From positions 1,550,001 through 1,614,000 of the forward strand of contig NZ_CP052909.1 in NCBI RefSeq assembly GCF_014295415.1: a DNA stretch of 64,000 nucleotides. The letters run 5' to 3'. Source of the stretch: Constantimarinum furrinae (GTDB taxonomy: Bacteria; Bacteroidota; Bacteroidia; Flavobacteriales; Flavobacteriaceae). Positions within the stretch are counted from its first letter, which is position 1, and each line of letters starts with the position of its first letter. Below the pieces are notes generated by a model, which saw nothing but the letters and a program-made list of their open reading frames with translations, had not been told where the DNA came from and did no database searches. The position numbers and the translations under genes were made by a program. Below are positions 32,902 to 41,096 of the stretch, piece by piece.

Positions 32902-35406
32902 ATGATCCGAAAATTTACCCTAGTGTTTTTTGGTTTTCTATTGTTGATTGGTTGTGTCGAATCAAACAGAGAGGCTTCAGTAAACCCTTCAGAAAAAAAC
33001 CCTGATAAGACCCCTCACGACTTTATGTTCATGCAACGTGCTTACCCTTCCGGGGAGATAAAAACTGATGCTTACAGTAAAGCCGTTCAATGGAAAAAGG
33101 ATCAGCAACAAAGAAACGCCGTGAATCAGGTCTGGGAATTTTCAGGTCCTGTAAATGTTGGTGGCCGTATTACCGATATTGAAATTCCATCCAATGAACC
33201 ACAAACCTATTACGTTGGAGCTGCTTCAGGAGGAATATTTAAATCCACCGATGCAGGTATCAGCTGGAACCCCATCTTCGATGATCAGGAAATGCTATCT
33301 ATCGGAGACATCGAAATTTCAGAAAATAACAATGACATTGTCTGGGTAGGAACCGGCGAAGTGAATGCGGGTGGTGGATCTCTTGCTTATGACGGAGATG
33401 GAATTTACAAAAGTGAGGATGGCGGACTTACCTGGCAAACCAAAGGATTGCCCGATGTAGGGAGTATTGGCAAAATTCTTATCGACCCTAATAACGATGA
33501 TATCATTTTTGTGGGTGCTATGGGGCCGTTATTTAAAGATGATACTAACAGAGGCGTATATCGTTCAACCGACGGAGGAAATACCTGGGAGCAGAAATTG
33601 TTTGTTAGCAATATTACAGGTGTGATCGATATGGCGATTCACCCAACCAATAGCAATATTATTTATGCAGCCAGTTGGCAACGTGTTCGAAGACCCAATC
33701 TAAGGGAATATGGGGGAGAAACCTCTCGCATCTATCGCAGTACCGACGGTGGTGAGAACTGGACAGAACTTACCAATGGTCTTCCATCACTGGCTTCCGA
33801 AAAGGGACGAATAAGTATCGATATTTCAAGATCGAACCCAAATGTGTTGTATGCGAGATATGCCGATGCCGCAGGAAGTATCCAGGGAGTTTACAGAACG
33901 GCGAACGGTGGCGACCTTTGGACAACGGTCAATTCTAGTCAGTTGACCAATGTAGGATTTCACTGGTGGTTTCGGGGAATTTATGTAGATCCAACCGATG
34001 AAAATACAATTTACAACGTCGATTTTGTAGTTGAGAAGTCAACCGATGGTGGAAATTCTTGGAGCACAGCCTTTCCGGGAGTTCATGTAGATCAACATGC
34101 TTTGGCCTTTAACGCTTCGGTAGCCGGGGAGGTCTTATTGGGCAATGACGGAGGGTTCTATAAAAGTACCAATGACGGTATTTCGTCTACTAAGGATCTA
34201 ACATTACCCATTACGCAATTTTACCGTTTTCATGTGGACGCTCAAGACGACGACAAGATTTATGGGGGTTCCCAGGACAACAGTACTATTCGAACCGTTA
34301 CCGGAAGTCTCGATGATTGGGACGTGATCAATGGCGGTGACGGATTTCAACCGCTGGTCGATTTTACGGATACCAATGTCATCTATGCACTTTCTCAAAA
34401 CGGCGCCTTACGGAAATCGACCAATAATGCCACCTCTTTTGTAAATGCGACGGTAGGAATTTCGGGTGGAGATCGAAAAAATTGGGATACTCCAATTGCT
34501 ATGGACCCGAACAATTCGCAGATCATGTACTATGGAGCAAATAGATTGTACAGATCTACCAATGCCGCTGGAAATTGGACAGCAATAAGCCCCGATCTTA
34601 GTAACGGTCCTCATACCGGAAATTTGACCTTTGGTACCATTACAAGTATTTCTGTATCGCCTGTAGATAGTGACTATATCTATGTGGGGACAGATGATGG
34701 CAATGTCTGGTTTACTAATGACGGTGGTGGCAACTGGGATCTTATTTCAACAACACTACCCGACAGATGGGTAACCAAAGTATTGGCTTCAAGAGATGAA
34801 CTAAATTCGGTATATGTGACCTTTTCGGGATACCGATATGGAGAAGATGACGGCCATGTTTACAAAAGTATTGACGCCGGCCTAAACTGGCTGGACATCA
34901 CTGCGAATTTACCCGATATCCCGGTTAATGATATTGTGTTGGATAAGTACGATAACCTTTATCTTGCAACCGATATAGGAGTAATGGTCACCAAGGACCA
35001 GACGATCAATTGGGAAGTGCTTGGAACAAATTTACCTTCGGTAGTGGTTACTGATATGCATATCCATGAAGCTTCAGAATATTTGTACATTGGAACCTAC
35101 GGAAGATCGAGTTATAAGCTCGATATTTTTGGTGATATTTTGAATATCAACGCCGAAGAACGTTCTGTAGCACTGAATCTATACCCCAATCCTGCCACCG
35201 ATTTTGTAAAAATTTCAATTCCGGGAAATACTAAGACTGTTTCGGTAGCCGTATACGATGCCATGGGACGCCTTATCAGGCAAAAGCAATATGATAACGC
35301 AAAAACTGAATACATGTTGTCGCTGGAAACTTTCAGCCAGGGAATCTATTTTGTAACAGTTACTTCTGGCATATCAAAGATTACTAAAAGACTGCTGATT
35401 AAATAA
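32902..35406 (+). CDS. BNR/sortilin-type beta-propeller protein with T9SS type A sorting domain
   Basis: An 834-residue surface or secreted protein. The N-terminus carries a signal with a lipobox-like end (LLIGC, Cys18). About residues 75-740 contain repeated BNR/Asp-box motifs (STDAGISWNP, SEDGGLTWQT, STDGGNTWEQ, STDGGENWTE, SIDAGLNWLD), the hallmark of sialidase- or VPS10-like propellers; no sialidase catalytic Arg triad is evident. Residues about 757-834 are a T9SS type A sorting domain (LNLYPNPATDFVKISIPG, VYDAMGRLIRQ, QGIYFVTVTSG, KRLLIK). It is probably a cargo of the secretion system whose sortase PorU is encoded at 41097-44957. The function is unknown; adhesion or degradation are possibilities. 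Confidence 0.88.
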   Translation: MIRKFTLVFFGFLLLIGCVESNREASVNPSEKNPDKTPHDFMFMQRAYPSGEIKTDAYSKAVQWKKDQQQRNAVNQVWEFSGPVNVGGRITDIEIPSNEPQTYYVGAASGGIFKSTDAGISWNPIFDDQEMLSIGDIEISENNNDIVWVGTGEVNAGGGSLAYDGDGIYKSEDGGLTWQTKGLPDVGSIGKILIDPNNDDIIFVGAMGPLFKDDTNRGVYRSTDGGNTWEQKLFVSNITGVIDMAIHPTNSNIIYAASWQRVRRPNLREYGGETSRIYRSTDGGENWTELTNGLPSLASEKGRISIDISRSNPNVLYARYADAAGSIQGVYRTANGGDLWTTVNSSQLTNVGFHWWFRGIYVDPTDENTIYNVDFVVEKSTDGGNSWSTAFPGVHVDQHALAFNASVAGEVLLGNDGGFYKSTNDGISSTKDLTLPITQFYRFHVDAQDDDKIYGGSQDNSTIRTVTGSLDDWDVINGGDGFQPLVDFTDTNVIYALSQNGALRKSTNNATSFVNATVGISGGDRKNWDTPIAMDPNNSQIMYYGANRLYRSTNAAGNWTAISPDLSNGPHTGNLTFGTITSISVSPVDSDYIYVGTDDGNVWFTNDGGGNWDLISTTLPDRWVTKVLASRDELNSVYVTFSGYRYGEDDGHVYKSIDAGLNWLDITANLPDIPVNDIVLDKYDNLYLATDIGVMVTKDQTINWEVLGTNLPSVVVTDMHIHEASEYLYIGTYGRSSYKLDIFGDILNINAEERSVALNLYPNPATDFVKISIPGNTKTVSVAVYDAMGRLIRQKQYDNAKTEYMLSLETFSQGIYFVTVTSGISKITKRLLIK

Positions 35407-35465
35407 TAAATACAAAGACTATAAACTATCAAGAATCAATACAGTGGCTGTTTTCGCAGCTGCCC

Positions 35466-36638
35466 ATGTATCAACGAATGGGTGGTGCGGCCTATAAGGC
35501 CGATCTCAACAATACCCTGCTGTTAGCCGAATATTTAGATAATCCACACTATCATTTTAAAAGTGTGCATGTGGCGGGAACAAATGGTAAGGGCTCGACC
35601 AGCCATATGCTCGCCTCAATTTTTCAAGAGGCAGGATATAAAACAGGATTGTATACTTCGCCTCACCTCAAAGATTTCAGGGAACGGATACGAATAAACG
35701 GACAAATGATTTCTGAAGACTGCGTTCAAAGTTTTGTAAATGAACATAGATCGTTCTTTGAGACGAATCAACTCTCTTTTTTTGAAATGACCGTCGGGAT
35801 GGCTTTTGATCATTTTAGGAGAGAACAAGTGGATATAGCCATCGTAGAGGTTGGTATGGGAGGGCGTCTGGACAGCACCAATATTATTACTCCGGAAGTT
35901 TCTATTATTACGAATATTGGATTGGATCACACCCGTTTTTTAGGAGATACCTTGAAGGAGATAGCCGGGGAAAAGGCAGGTATCATTAAAAAAGATGTTC
36001 CGGTTGTGGTAGGCGAATGCCATCCTGAAACAGAGCAAGTTTTTAGAAATGTTGCTTCCCGGCATAATTCGGAACTGACTATTGTCGAGCCATATGAGAT
36101 CACCCCATATACTACCGATCTTAAAGGAAATTATCAGAAGCATAATCTTAAAACTGTAATTGCTGCAGTTAAGATCCTCCTTGAGAAAGGTTGGAAATTA
36201 TCGGAAAGTGCTATTAAGAATGGACTTGAAAATGTCATAAGAAACACCGGACTTATGGGGCGATGGCAAACTCTTCGGGAAAGTCCAAAGGTTATATGTG
36301 ATACCGCACATAACAAGGAAGGTTTGATGTATGTTCTGGAACAGATAGAGGTTCAGCATTATAATAATCTACACATAGTGTTGGGAATGGTGAATGATAA
36401 AGACCCCGAAAATGTTTTACGGTTATTTCCGAAAGACGCACAATATTATTTTTGTAGTCCCAATATACCACGCGGGCTTCCGGTTGAAATTTTGAATCAG
36501 GCGGCTACCCAATTTAATCTGTCCGGAAGTAGTTTTAAAAGTGTTTCAGAGGCGTATAAAAGTGCTATAAATAAAGCCGACAAAGCCGATCTCATCTTTG
36601 TGGGGGGCAGTACTTTCGTGGTTGCTGAAGTTTTATGA
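35466..36638 (+). CDS. folC: Bifunctional folylpolyglutamate/dihydrofolate synthase
   Basis: Adds L-glutamate to dihydropteroate and to folates in the cytoplasm. The product from the first ATG is 390 residues, with the P-loop VHVAGTNGKGSTSHML (38-45), the GLYTSPHLKDFRERIRING motif, and the C-terminal Mur-ligase domain (ICDTAHNKEGLMYVLEQI). The conserved N-terminus continues upstream of this ATG: 35421-35465 reads INYQESIQWLFSQLP in frame, the usual flavobacterial FolC opening, but no ATG, GTG or TTG lies between the preceding stop (35400-35402) and 35466. The true start may be an ATA at 35421 or thereabouts. The call of the family is sure; the start is not. Confidence 0.93.
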   Translation: MYQRMGGAAYKADLNNTLLLAEYLDNPHYHFKSVHVAGTNGKGSTSHMLASIFQEAGYKTGLYTSPHLKDFRERIRINGQMISEDCVQSFVNEHRSFFETNQLSFFEMTVGMAFDHFRREQVDIAIVEVGMGGRLDSTNIITPEVSIITNIGLDHTRFLGDTLKEIAGEKAGIIKKDVPVVVGECHPETEQVFRNVASRHNSELTIVEPYEITPYTTDLKGNYQKHNLKTVIAAVKILLEKGWKLSESAIKNGLENVIRNTGLMGRWQTLRESPKVICDTAHNKEGLMYVLEQIEVQHYNNLHIVLGMVNDKDPENVLRLFPKDAQYYFCSPNIPRGLPVEILNQAATQFNLSGSSFKSVSEAYKSAINKADKADLIFVGGSTFVVAEVL

Positions 36639-36655
36639 TTTTTTTGAATTAATTG

Positions 36656-36686
36656 TTTGCGGGAATTAAAAACTACCTTATATTTG
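36656..36686 (+). promoter_or_regulatory. Promoter of the tRNA-Val(TAC) gene
   Basis: TTTG (36656-36659), 19 nt, then TATATTTG (36679-36686): a perfect match in sequence and spacing to the flavobacterial -33/-7 consensus, 45 nt before the tRNA. Confidence 0.75.
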
Positions 36687-36731
36687 CACCCGCCTACGCA
36701 CTCAATGAGTGATTCATGGCAACCTTAACAA

Positions 36732-36806
36732 GGGCGCGTAGCTCAGTTGGTTCAGAGCACTTGGTTTACACCCAAGGGGTCAGGGGTTCGAATCCCTTCG
36801 CGCCCA
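36732..36806 (+). tRNA. tRNA-Val, anticodon TAC
   Basis: 75 nt. The acceptor stem GGGCGCG pairs with CGCGCCC, followed by discriminator A. The D-loop (AGCTCAGTTGGTTCAGAGC) and T-arm (GGGTTCGAATCCC) are standard. The anticodon stem CTTGG / CCAAG encloses the loop TTTACAC, so the anticodon is TAC (valine). No encoded CCA. It reads GTA, GTG and related codons. A terminator hairpin follows. Confidence 0.95.
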
Positions 36807-36814
36807 CTTCAAAA

Positions 36815-36841
36815 AGCCATCCAGTCGGATGGCTTTTTTTG
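36815..36841 (+). terminator. Terminator of tRNA-Val(TAC)
   Basis: 8-bp stem AGCCATCC / GGATGGCT with a 4-nt loop followed by seven Ts, starting 9 nt after the tRNA. Confidence 0.85.
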
Positions 36842-36925
36842 TGTCCGCTCTGGATTCGAAAGCCACGCGGTAAGCTCGCCCCTCACTAAAAATGTCAAAA
36901 GGACATTTTATTTACCTTCGGTCGT

Positions 36926-36942
36926 CTTCGCGCCCACTTCAA
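36926..36942 (+). repeat. 17-bp copy of the tRNA-Val 3' end
   Basis: CTTCGCGCCCACTTCAA at 36926-36942 is identical to the end of the tRNA-Val(TAC) gene plus its flank (36796-36812). The bases after it (GCACAA) continue as in the flank of the second tRNA (37132 onward). No complete tRNA is present here, so this is a decayed tRNA 3' end, a recombination scar or an attachment-like site. The surrounding 36842-37057 holds nothing else I can support except a weak hairpin near 36888-36908. Confidence 0.7.
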
Positions 36943-37057
36943 GCACAAAATTCACGATCCCGCAGGAAATAGATGATTTCGTTGTTTAATCTTAATAAAA
37001 TATGGCCCTCGGAGTTATTTTCTGAGATAGAATTTGTTTATTTTTGAGACAAGTAAT

Positions 37058-37132
37058 GGGTCATTAACTCAGTTGGTTCAGAGTGTTACCTTGACAGGGT
37101 AGAAGTCACTGGTTCGAATCCAGTATGACCCA
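37058..37132 (+). tRNA. tRNA-Val, anticodon GAC
   Basis: 75 nt. The acceptor GGGTCAT pairs with ATGACCC, followed by discriminator A. T-arm CTGGTTCGAATCCAG. Anticodon stem TTACC / GGTAG (one U-G pair at the base) around loop TTGACAG, giving anticodon GAC (valine). No encoded CCA. A TATTTTTG box at 37039-37046 lies 12 nt upstream without a clear -33 TTG. With tRNA-Val(TAC) it forms a valine isoacceptor pair 251 bp apart. Confidence 0.92.
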
Positions 37133-37142
37133 CATCAAGCAC

Positions 37143-37172
37143 AATCCCAATGACAGGGTCATTGGGATTTTT
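37143..37172 (+). terminator. Terminator of tRNA-Val(GAC)
   Basis: 12-bp perfect stem AATCCCAATGAC / GTCATTGGGATT with a 3-nt loop, followed by a short T tract. A second, longer imperfect inverted repeat (37169-37218, outer arms TTTTACATTTC / GAAATGTAAAA) follows immediately and joins the tandem array. Confidence 0.85.
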
Positions 37173-37220
37173 ACATTTCAGAACATACAGTTTACTGTAT
37201 TGTTCAAGAAATGTAAAAAT

Positions 37221-37815
37221 CCTCACAAGCGCAGCTTGTATTGGATTGTATTTGCAGGAGTGAGTTGTATCTGGATCACCAGGGGTAATCCTCACAAGCG
37301 CAGCTTGTATTGAATTGTATTTGCAGTAGTGAGTTGTATCTGGATCACCAGAGGTAATCCTCACAAGCGCAGCTTGTATCGGATTGTATTTGCAGTAATG
37401 AGTTGTATCTGGATCACCAGAGGTAATCCTCACAAGCGCAGCTCGTATTGGATTGTATTTGCAGTAGTGAGTTGTATCTGGATCACCAGAGGTAATCCTC
37501 ACAAGCGCAGCTTGTATTGGATTGTATTTGCAGGAGTGAGTTGTATCTGGATCACCAGGGGTAATCCTCACAAGCGCAGCTTGTATCGGATTGTATTTGC
37601 AGTAGTGAGTTGTGTCTGGATCACCAGGGGTAATCCTCACAAGCGCAGCTTGTATTGGATTGTATTTGCAGTAATGAGTTGTCTCTGGATCACCAGGGGT
37701 AATCCTCACAAGCGCAGCTTGTATTGGATTGTATTTGCAGTAGTGAGTTGTATCTGGATCACCAGGAGTAATCCTCACAAGCGCAGCTTGTATCGGATTG
37801 TATTTGCAGTAGTGG
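37221..37815. repeat. Tandem array of a 69-bp unit, eight full copies plus one partial
   Basis: Units start at CCTCACAAGC at 37221, 37290, 37359, 37428, 37497, 37566, 37635, 37704 and 37773, an exact 69-bp period. Each contains a small hairpin ACAAGC-GCA-GCTTGT, a second one CTGG-ATCA-CCAG, and an outer CTCAC / GTGAG pair. Units differ by a few substitutions only (for example GGGG, GAGG or GGAG after CACCA, and TTGG or TCGG before ATTG). Since 69 is a multiple of three, both strands stay open over the array, giving false 23-residue repeat proteins. No spacers, so it is not CRISPR. It lies between a tRNA-Val terminator and the end of murF; 37816-37853 is non-repeat. Confidence 0.92.
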
Positions 37816-37853
37816 AGATAACGGGATCATGCGTAAATCCAGTTGTCGTAGAG

Positions 37854-39134
37854 TTAAAAAATTTCAAGAACCCTTTCTAAGGCCATACCCCGCGATCCTT
37901 TAATAAGGATAAAATTGCGCTCTAAAGGGTGTTTCTTTAAATGTGCAGAAAGCGATTCAAATGTTTCAAATTGCATAATGTGATTGGCATTGTGCCTAGT
38001 TTTTTTAAAATTGCTCCCAACCAGATAGGCCTTTCCGAAGGGATGGTGTTCCAGAAACGTTGTGATATGTTGATGTTCTAATGGAGCATCACTGCCTAAT
38101 TCGAACATATCACCTAAAATCAGGATCTTTTCATTTCCTTCGGCTTGTTTAAAATTTTCTATAGCAGCAAGCATACTGGTAGGATTAGCGTTGTAAGCGT
38201 CTAATATGATCTTGTTAGTAGCTTTTTCAATAAGCTGTGATCGATTATTGTTAGGAATATACTTTTCGATAGCACGTTTTATGGCTTCGGAAGAAATTCC
38301 GAAGAAATCTCCTATTGCGATAGCCGCTGCTACATTATTAAAATTATAAAGTCCGATGAGGTTACTATGTATGTGCTGTCCTTTGAATAAAACTTCAACG
38401 TGTTTTGAAGCATTTTTTAAGGTTACCATGCAATCCTGCTCTTTTTCACCGAAGGTGTAGCGTTTTATATCTTCAGAAAGTTTCATTTGGCGCTTATCCC
38501 GGGCATTGACAAATACGAGTTTATCGTTGGCCTGAAGATGACGGTATAATTCGGTTTTGGCTTTTACTACACCTTCGAGACTTCCAAATCCTTCCAGGTG
38601 GGCTTTCCCAAAGTTTGTGATGTAACCGTAGTCCGGTTCTGCGATGGTACAAAGTTTTGCGATCTCATTGTGGTGATTGGCTCCCATTTCTACCACGCCT
38701 ATTTCTGTTTTGGAATTCATCTTAAGAAGCGTTAAGGGCACACCAATATGATTGTTGAGATTGCCTGAAGTAGCTGTGGTATTAAATTTTTCAGAAAGAA
38801 CAGCGTTTATTAGTTCCTTGGTGGTGGTTTTACCGTTACTTCCCGTTAAAGCTAGTATTGGAATATTCAAGAACTTTCTGTGAAACCGGGCCAATTCTTG
38901 TAAAGTCTCCAAAGCATTTTCACATAAAATTGTTTTTCCATTTGGAATATGATACACCGATTCGTCAATAACCACATATTTCGCTCCTTTTTCTATGGCT
39001 TCGGAAGCAAAGGCATTACCGTTAAAGTTATCGCCTTTAAGGGCAAAAAAGAGACAGTCTTTGGTAATTTTTCGGGTGTCGGTAGAAACTCCGCTGCTTT
39101 CGAGGAATAGTTGATGAAGCGTTTCAGTTTTCAT
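37854..39134 (-). CDS. murF: UDP-N-acetylmuramoyl-tripeptide--D-alanyl-D-alanine ligase
   Basis: The last cytoplasmic Mur ligase, which adds D-Ala-D-Ala to UDP-MurNAc-tripeptide. The 426-residue product has the N-terminal substrate domain (STDTRKITKDCLFFALKGDNF), the ATP-binding loop LTGSNGKTTTKELI (97-110), EMGANHHNEIAKL, and the C-terminal domain with ILDAYNANPTSMLAAIENF, the MurF-specific DAYNANP motif. Length is normal. It is transcribed on the same strand as gldJ but separated from it by a terminator, and its 3' end abuts the 69-bp repeat array. Confidence 0.95.
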   Translation of the reverse strand: MKTETLHQLFLESSGVSTDTRKITKDCLFFALKGDNFNGNAFASEAIEKGAKYVVIDESVYHIPNGKTILCENALETLQELARFHRKFLNIPILALTGSNGKTTTKELINAVLSEKFNTTATSGNLNNHIGVPLTLLKMNSKTEIGVVEMGANHHNEIAKLCTIAEPDYGYITNFGKAHLEGFGSLEGVVKAKTELYRHLQANDKLVFVNARDKRQMKLSEDIKRYTFGEKEQDCMVTLKNASKHVEVLFKGQHIHSNLIGLYNFNNVAAAIAIGDFFGISSEAIKRAIEKYIPNNNRSQLIEKATNKIILDAYNANPTSMLAAIENFKQAEGNEKILILGDMFELGSDAPLEHQHITTFLEHHPFGKAYLVGSNFKKTRHNANHIMQFETFESLSAHLKKHPLERNFILIKGSRGMALERVLEIF

Positions 39135-39151
39135 AGAAAATAAATGTACTA

Positions 39152-39190
39152 AAAAAGCCCTTCAGATATAAAAATCGAAAAGGGCTTTTT
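39152..39190 (-). terminator. Terminator of gldJ
   Basis: Inverted repeat with arms AAAAAGCCCTT and AAGGGCTTTTT around a 17-nt loop, 20 nt after the gldJ stop. The T-rich arm is followed by more Ts on the minus strand. Confidence 0.65.
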
Positions 39191-39210
39191 CACTTTGAAA
39201 CTATTAAAGT

Positions 39211-40887
39211 TTAATTTCTTGGTCTTTTTCCTTTTTTGGATTTGGATCCAACACGCGACATTGCACATCTGAAACCAATATAATCTGTGGCCATATCCTG
39301 AGGGAAATATCTTCTTTGTGCAGGATCTAACCAGTAGTCTCTGTCTCTCCATGAACCGCCTTTATAAACACGAACCTCGTTGTCCACTAGGGTTGTTCTT
39401 TTGGTAGATTTATCATACTGACGATCTAAGTTTCCTAAACTATCTGCATAAACCTGATGCTTAGGAGAATTATACATTCTCTTTGTGTCATCTTCAGAAC
39501 TTTCACCTTCATCGGCAAAAGAGTTATAGTAGCGGGTTGAGCGAGGGTCACCATCACGATAATCACGATTATCACTTTCTGAGAAGTTCGTTCTCAAATA
39601 AGTCTCCTGCTCATCAACCGGCACCTGAAGGATCTCTCCTGGTAAGTTACGTGCAACGATCTTTCCATTGCTTAAGGTATCGTAAACTATAGAGTCTGCC
39701 GTGACAATTTTTACTTTACCGTCTTCGCCGATGGCATTTTTGGTATAAACATTACCACGATAGTAATTGAAGTCATTAAATTCGTCATCAACTATTGGGC
39801 GGTAAACATCGGCTACCCATTCTGCAACATTTCCTGCCATATCATATAATCCGTAATCATTAGGCTCATAAGACTTTACTTCGGCGGTAATATCTGCGCC
39901 ATCATCACTCCATCCTGCAATTCCACCATAATCACCATCACCTTGCTTAAAGTTAGCCAGTTGATCTCCACGACTTCTTCGGTCTCCGGATCTGGTATAC
40001 TGTCCATCCCAAGGATATTTTTTTCTACCTCTGTACACGTTGTAGCTACGTAATCCTACAAGTCCAAGTGCCGCATATTCCCACTCGGCTTCCGTTGGAA
40101 GTCGATAATCGGGTAATAAAAGTCCGTCTTTACGTTGTACATAAAGGTTTGTACTATCCTCACTACGTTTAGCTAGTGACTCTGATCTTTTGCCACCACG
40201 CGTGATCGAATCATTTCCACCATAGGTCATGGTTGGAGAATTAAGATAAGTATCTGTATTAAAGGTTTTGCCAGGTTCTACATCATAGCGGGCATTTCTC
40301 GCCGTCATTCCTTCTTCTTCAAGAATGAGTTCGTTAACGCGGTCTGTTCTCCAGTTACTGAATTCAACTGCCTGAACCCAGCTTACACCTACTACCGGAT
40401 AATTAGCATATGCAGGGTGGCGTAAATAATTATTCGTCATTACTTCATTAAATCCAAGTCGGTTTCTCCATACCAGAGTATCCGGTACAGCACCGTCATA
40501 AATTCTTCTGAAATTTTCTTCGGAAGGTGGGAAAACCTGCTTGATCCAGTCTAAATATTCCAAATACATTAGATTAGTCACTTCGGTTTCATCCATATAA
40601 AATGACTGAACATGCTGTTGATTAGGAGAGTTATTCCAATCGTGCATTGGGTCATCTTGTACTCTACCCATGGTATAAGTACCACCCTCAATGAATACTA
40701 AACCGGGGCCGGTTTCTTGTTCCTGGGCTTTCGGATTGTACTGGAAACCACCTTCTTTGGCGTTCATTTTCCATCCGGTTGCCCTAGAACTGTTTTTGTA
40801 GTCTCGGGTTTTGTTACAACTCACTAAAAGAGATGTCGCAACTAATGCAATGCATAGCTGTAATACTAAGGTTTTTCTCAAGTTCAT
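39211..40887 (-). CDS. gldJ: Gliding motility lipoprotein GldJ
   Basis: Outer-membrane lipoprotein required for gliding and for stability of the T9SS core in flavobacteria. The 558-residue product has a lipobox (LLVSC, Cys24) and a formylglycine-generating-enzyme (SUMF1/FGE-sulfatase) fold: GPGLVFIEGGTYTMGRVQDD, PVVGVSWVQAVEFSNWRT, YRLPTEAEWEYAALG, YDMAGNVAEWVADVYRP and GGSWRDRDYWLDPAQRRYF. GldJ has this fold without the enzyme activity. The C-terminal basic end (KSKKGKRPRN) matches the tail implicated in gliding. It is divergent from porU, the usual flavobacterial order gldJ-porU-porV. Confidence 0.95.
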   Translation of the reverse strand: MNLRKTLVLQLCIALVATSLLVSCNKTRDYKNSSRATGWKMNAKEGGFQYNPKAQEQETGPGLVFIEGGTYTMGRVQDDPMHDWNNSPNQQHVQSFYMDETEVTNLMYLEYLDWIKQVFPPSEENFRRIYDGAVPDTLVWRNRLGFNEVMTNNYLRHPAYANYPVVGVSWVQAVEFSNWRTDRVNELILEEEGMTARNARYDVEPGKTFNTDTYLNSPTMTYGGNDSITRGGKRSESLAKRSEDSTNLYVQRKDGLLLPDYRLPTEAEWEYAALGLVGLRSYNVYRGRKKYPWDGQYTRSGDRRSRGDQLANFKQGDGDYGGIAGWSDDGADITAEVKSYEPNDYGLYDMAGNVAEWVADVYRPIVDDEFNDFNYYRGNVYTKNAIGEDGKVKIVTADSIVYDTLSNGKIVARNLPGEILQVPVDEQETYLRTNFSESDNRDYRDGDPRSTRYYNSFADEGESSEDDTKRMYNSPKHQVYADSLGNLDRQYDKSTKRTTLVDNEVRVYKGGSWRDRDYWLDPAQRRYFPQDMATDYIGFRCAMSRVGSKSKKGKRPRN

Positions 40888-40914
40888 AGTTTCAAATATG
40901 AAAAAATTGGGTTC

Positions 40915-40944
40915 GCAATATAGTAATTAACGATAAAAGTGCAA
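40915..40944 (-). promoter_or_regulatory. Possible promoter of gldJ
   Basis: On the minus strand TTG (40942-40944), 19 nt, TATATTGC (40915-40922). Spacing is ideal but the -7 box differs from TAnnTTTG at its last two bases. Confidence 0.35.
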
Positions 40945-41096
40945 TATTATTTTAATATTTAATATAACGTAAGGCGGTAGTTAAAATACCGACCCCATTG
41001 TTAACGTATTTGTTCGTGAATTATTATGTATGCTTTTTAAAGTAGAAAGTTTCGTAAAAAAGCCATACTAAGTGTATATTTAGAGCGTTATTTGTT

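Noticed and set aside
29151-36638. Genomic island
   Set aside because: All genes are ordinary flavobacterial core functions, with no integrase, transposase or abrupt composition change visible.
36747-36989. Short open frame across tRNA-Val(TAC)
   Set aside because: It starts within the tRNA gene and has no coding features.
37086-37778. Open frame on the minus strand encoding 23-residue repeats (RITPGDPDTTHYCKYN...)
   Set aside because: It is open only because the 69-bp tandem unit is a multiple of three. It runs through the tRNA-Val(GAC) gene and its terminator (its end gives a GFEPVT-type tRNA antisense peptide). A matching open frame exists on the other strand for the same reason.
37221-37815. 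CRISPR array
   Set aside because: Units are contiguous 69-bp copies with no variable spacers, and there are no cas genes in the window.
37329-37880. Plus-strand repeat frame (SCIWITRGNPHKRSLY...)
   Set aside because: Same artefact of the tandem period; it also overlaps the 3' end of murF on the opposite strand.
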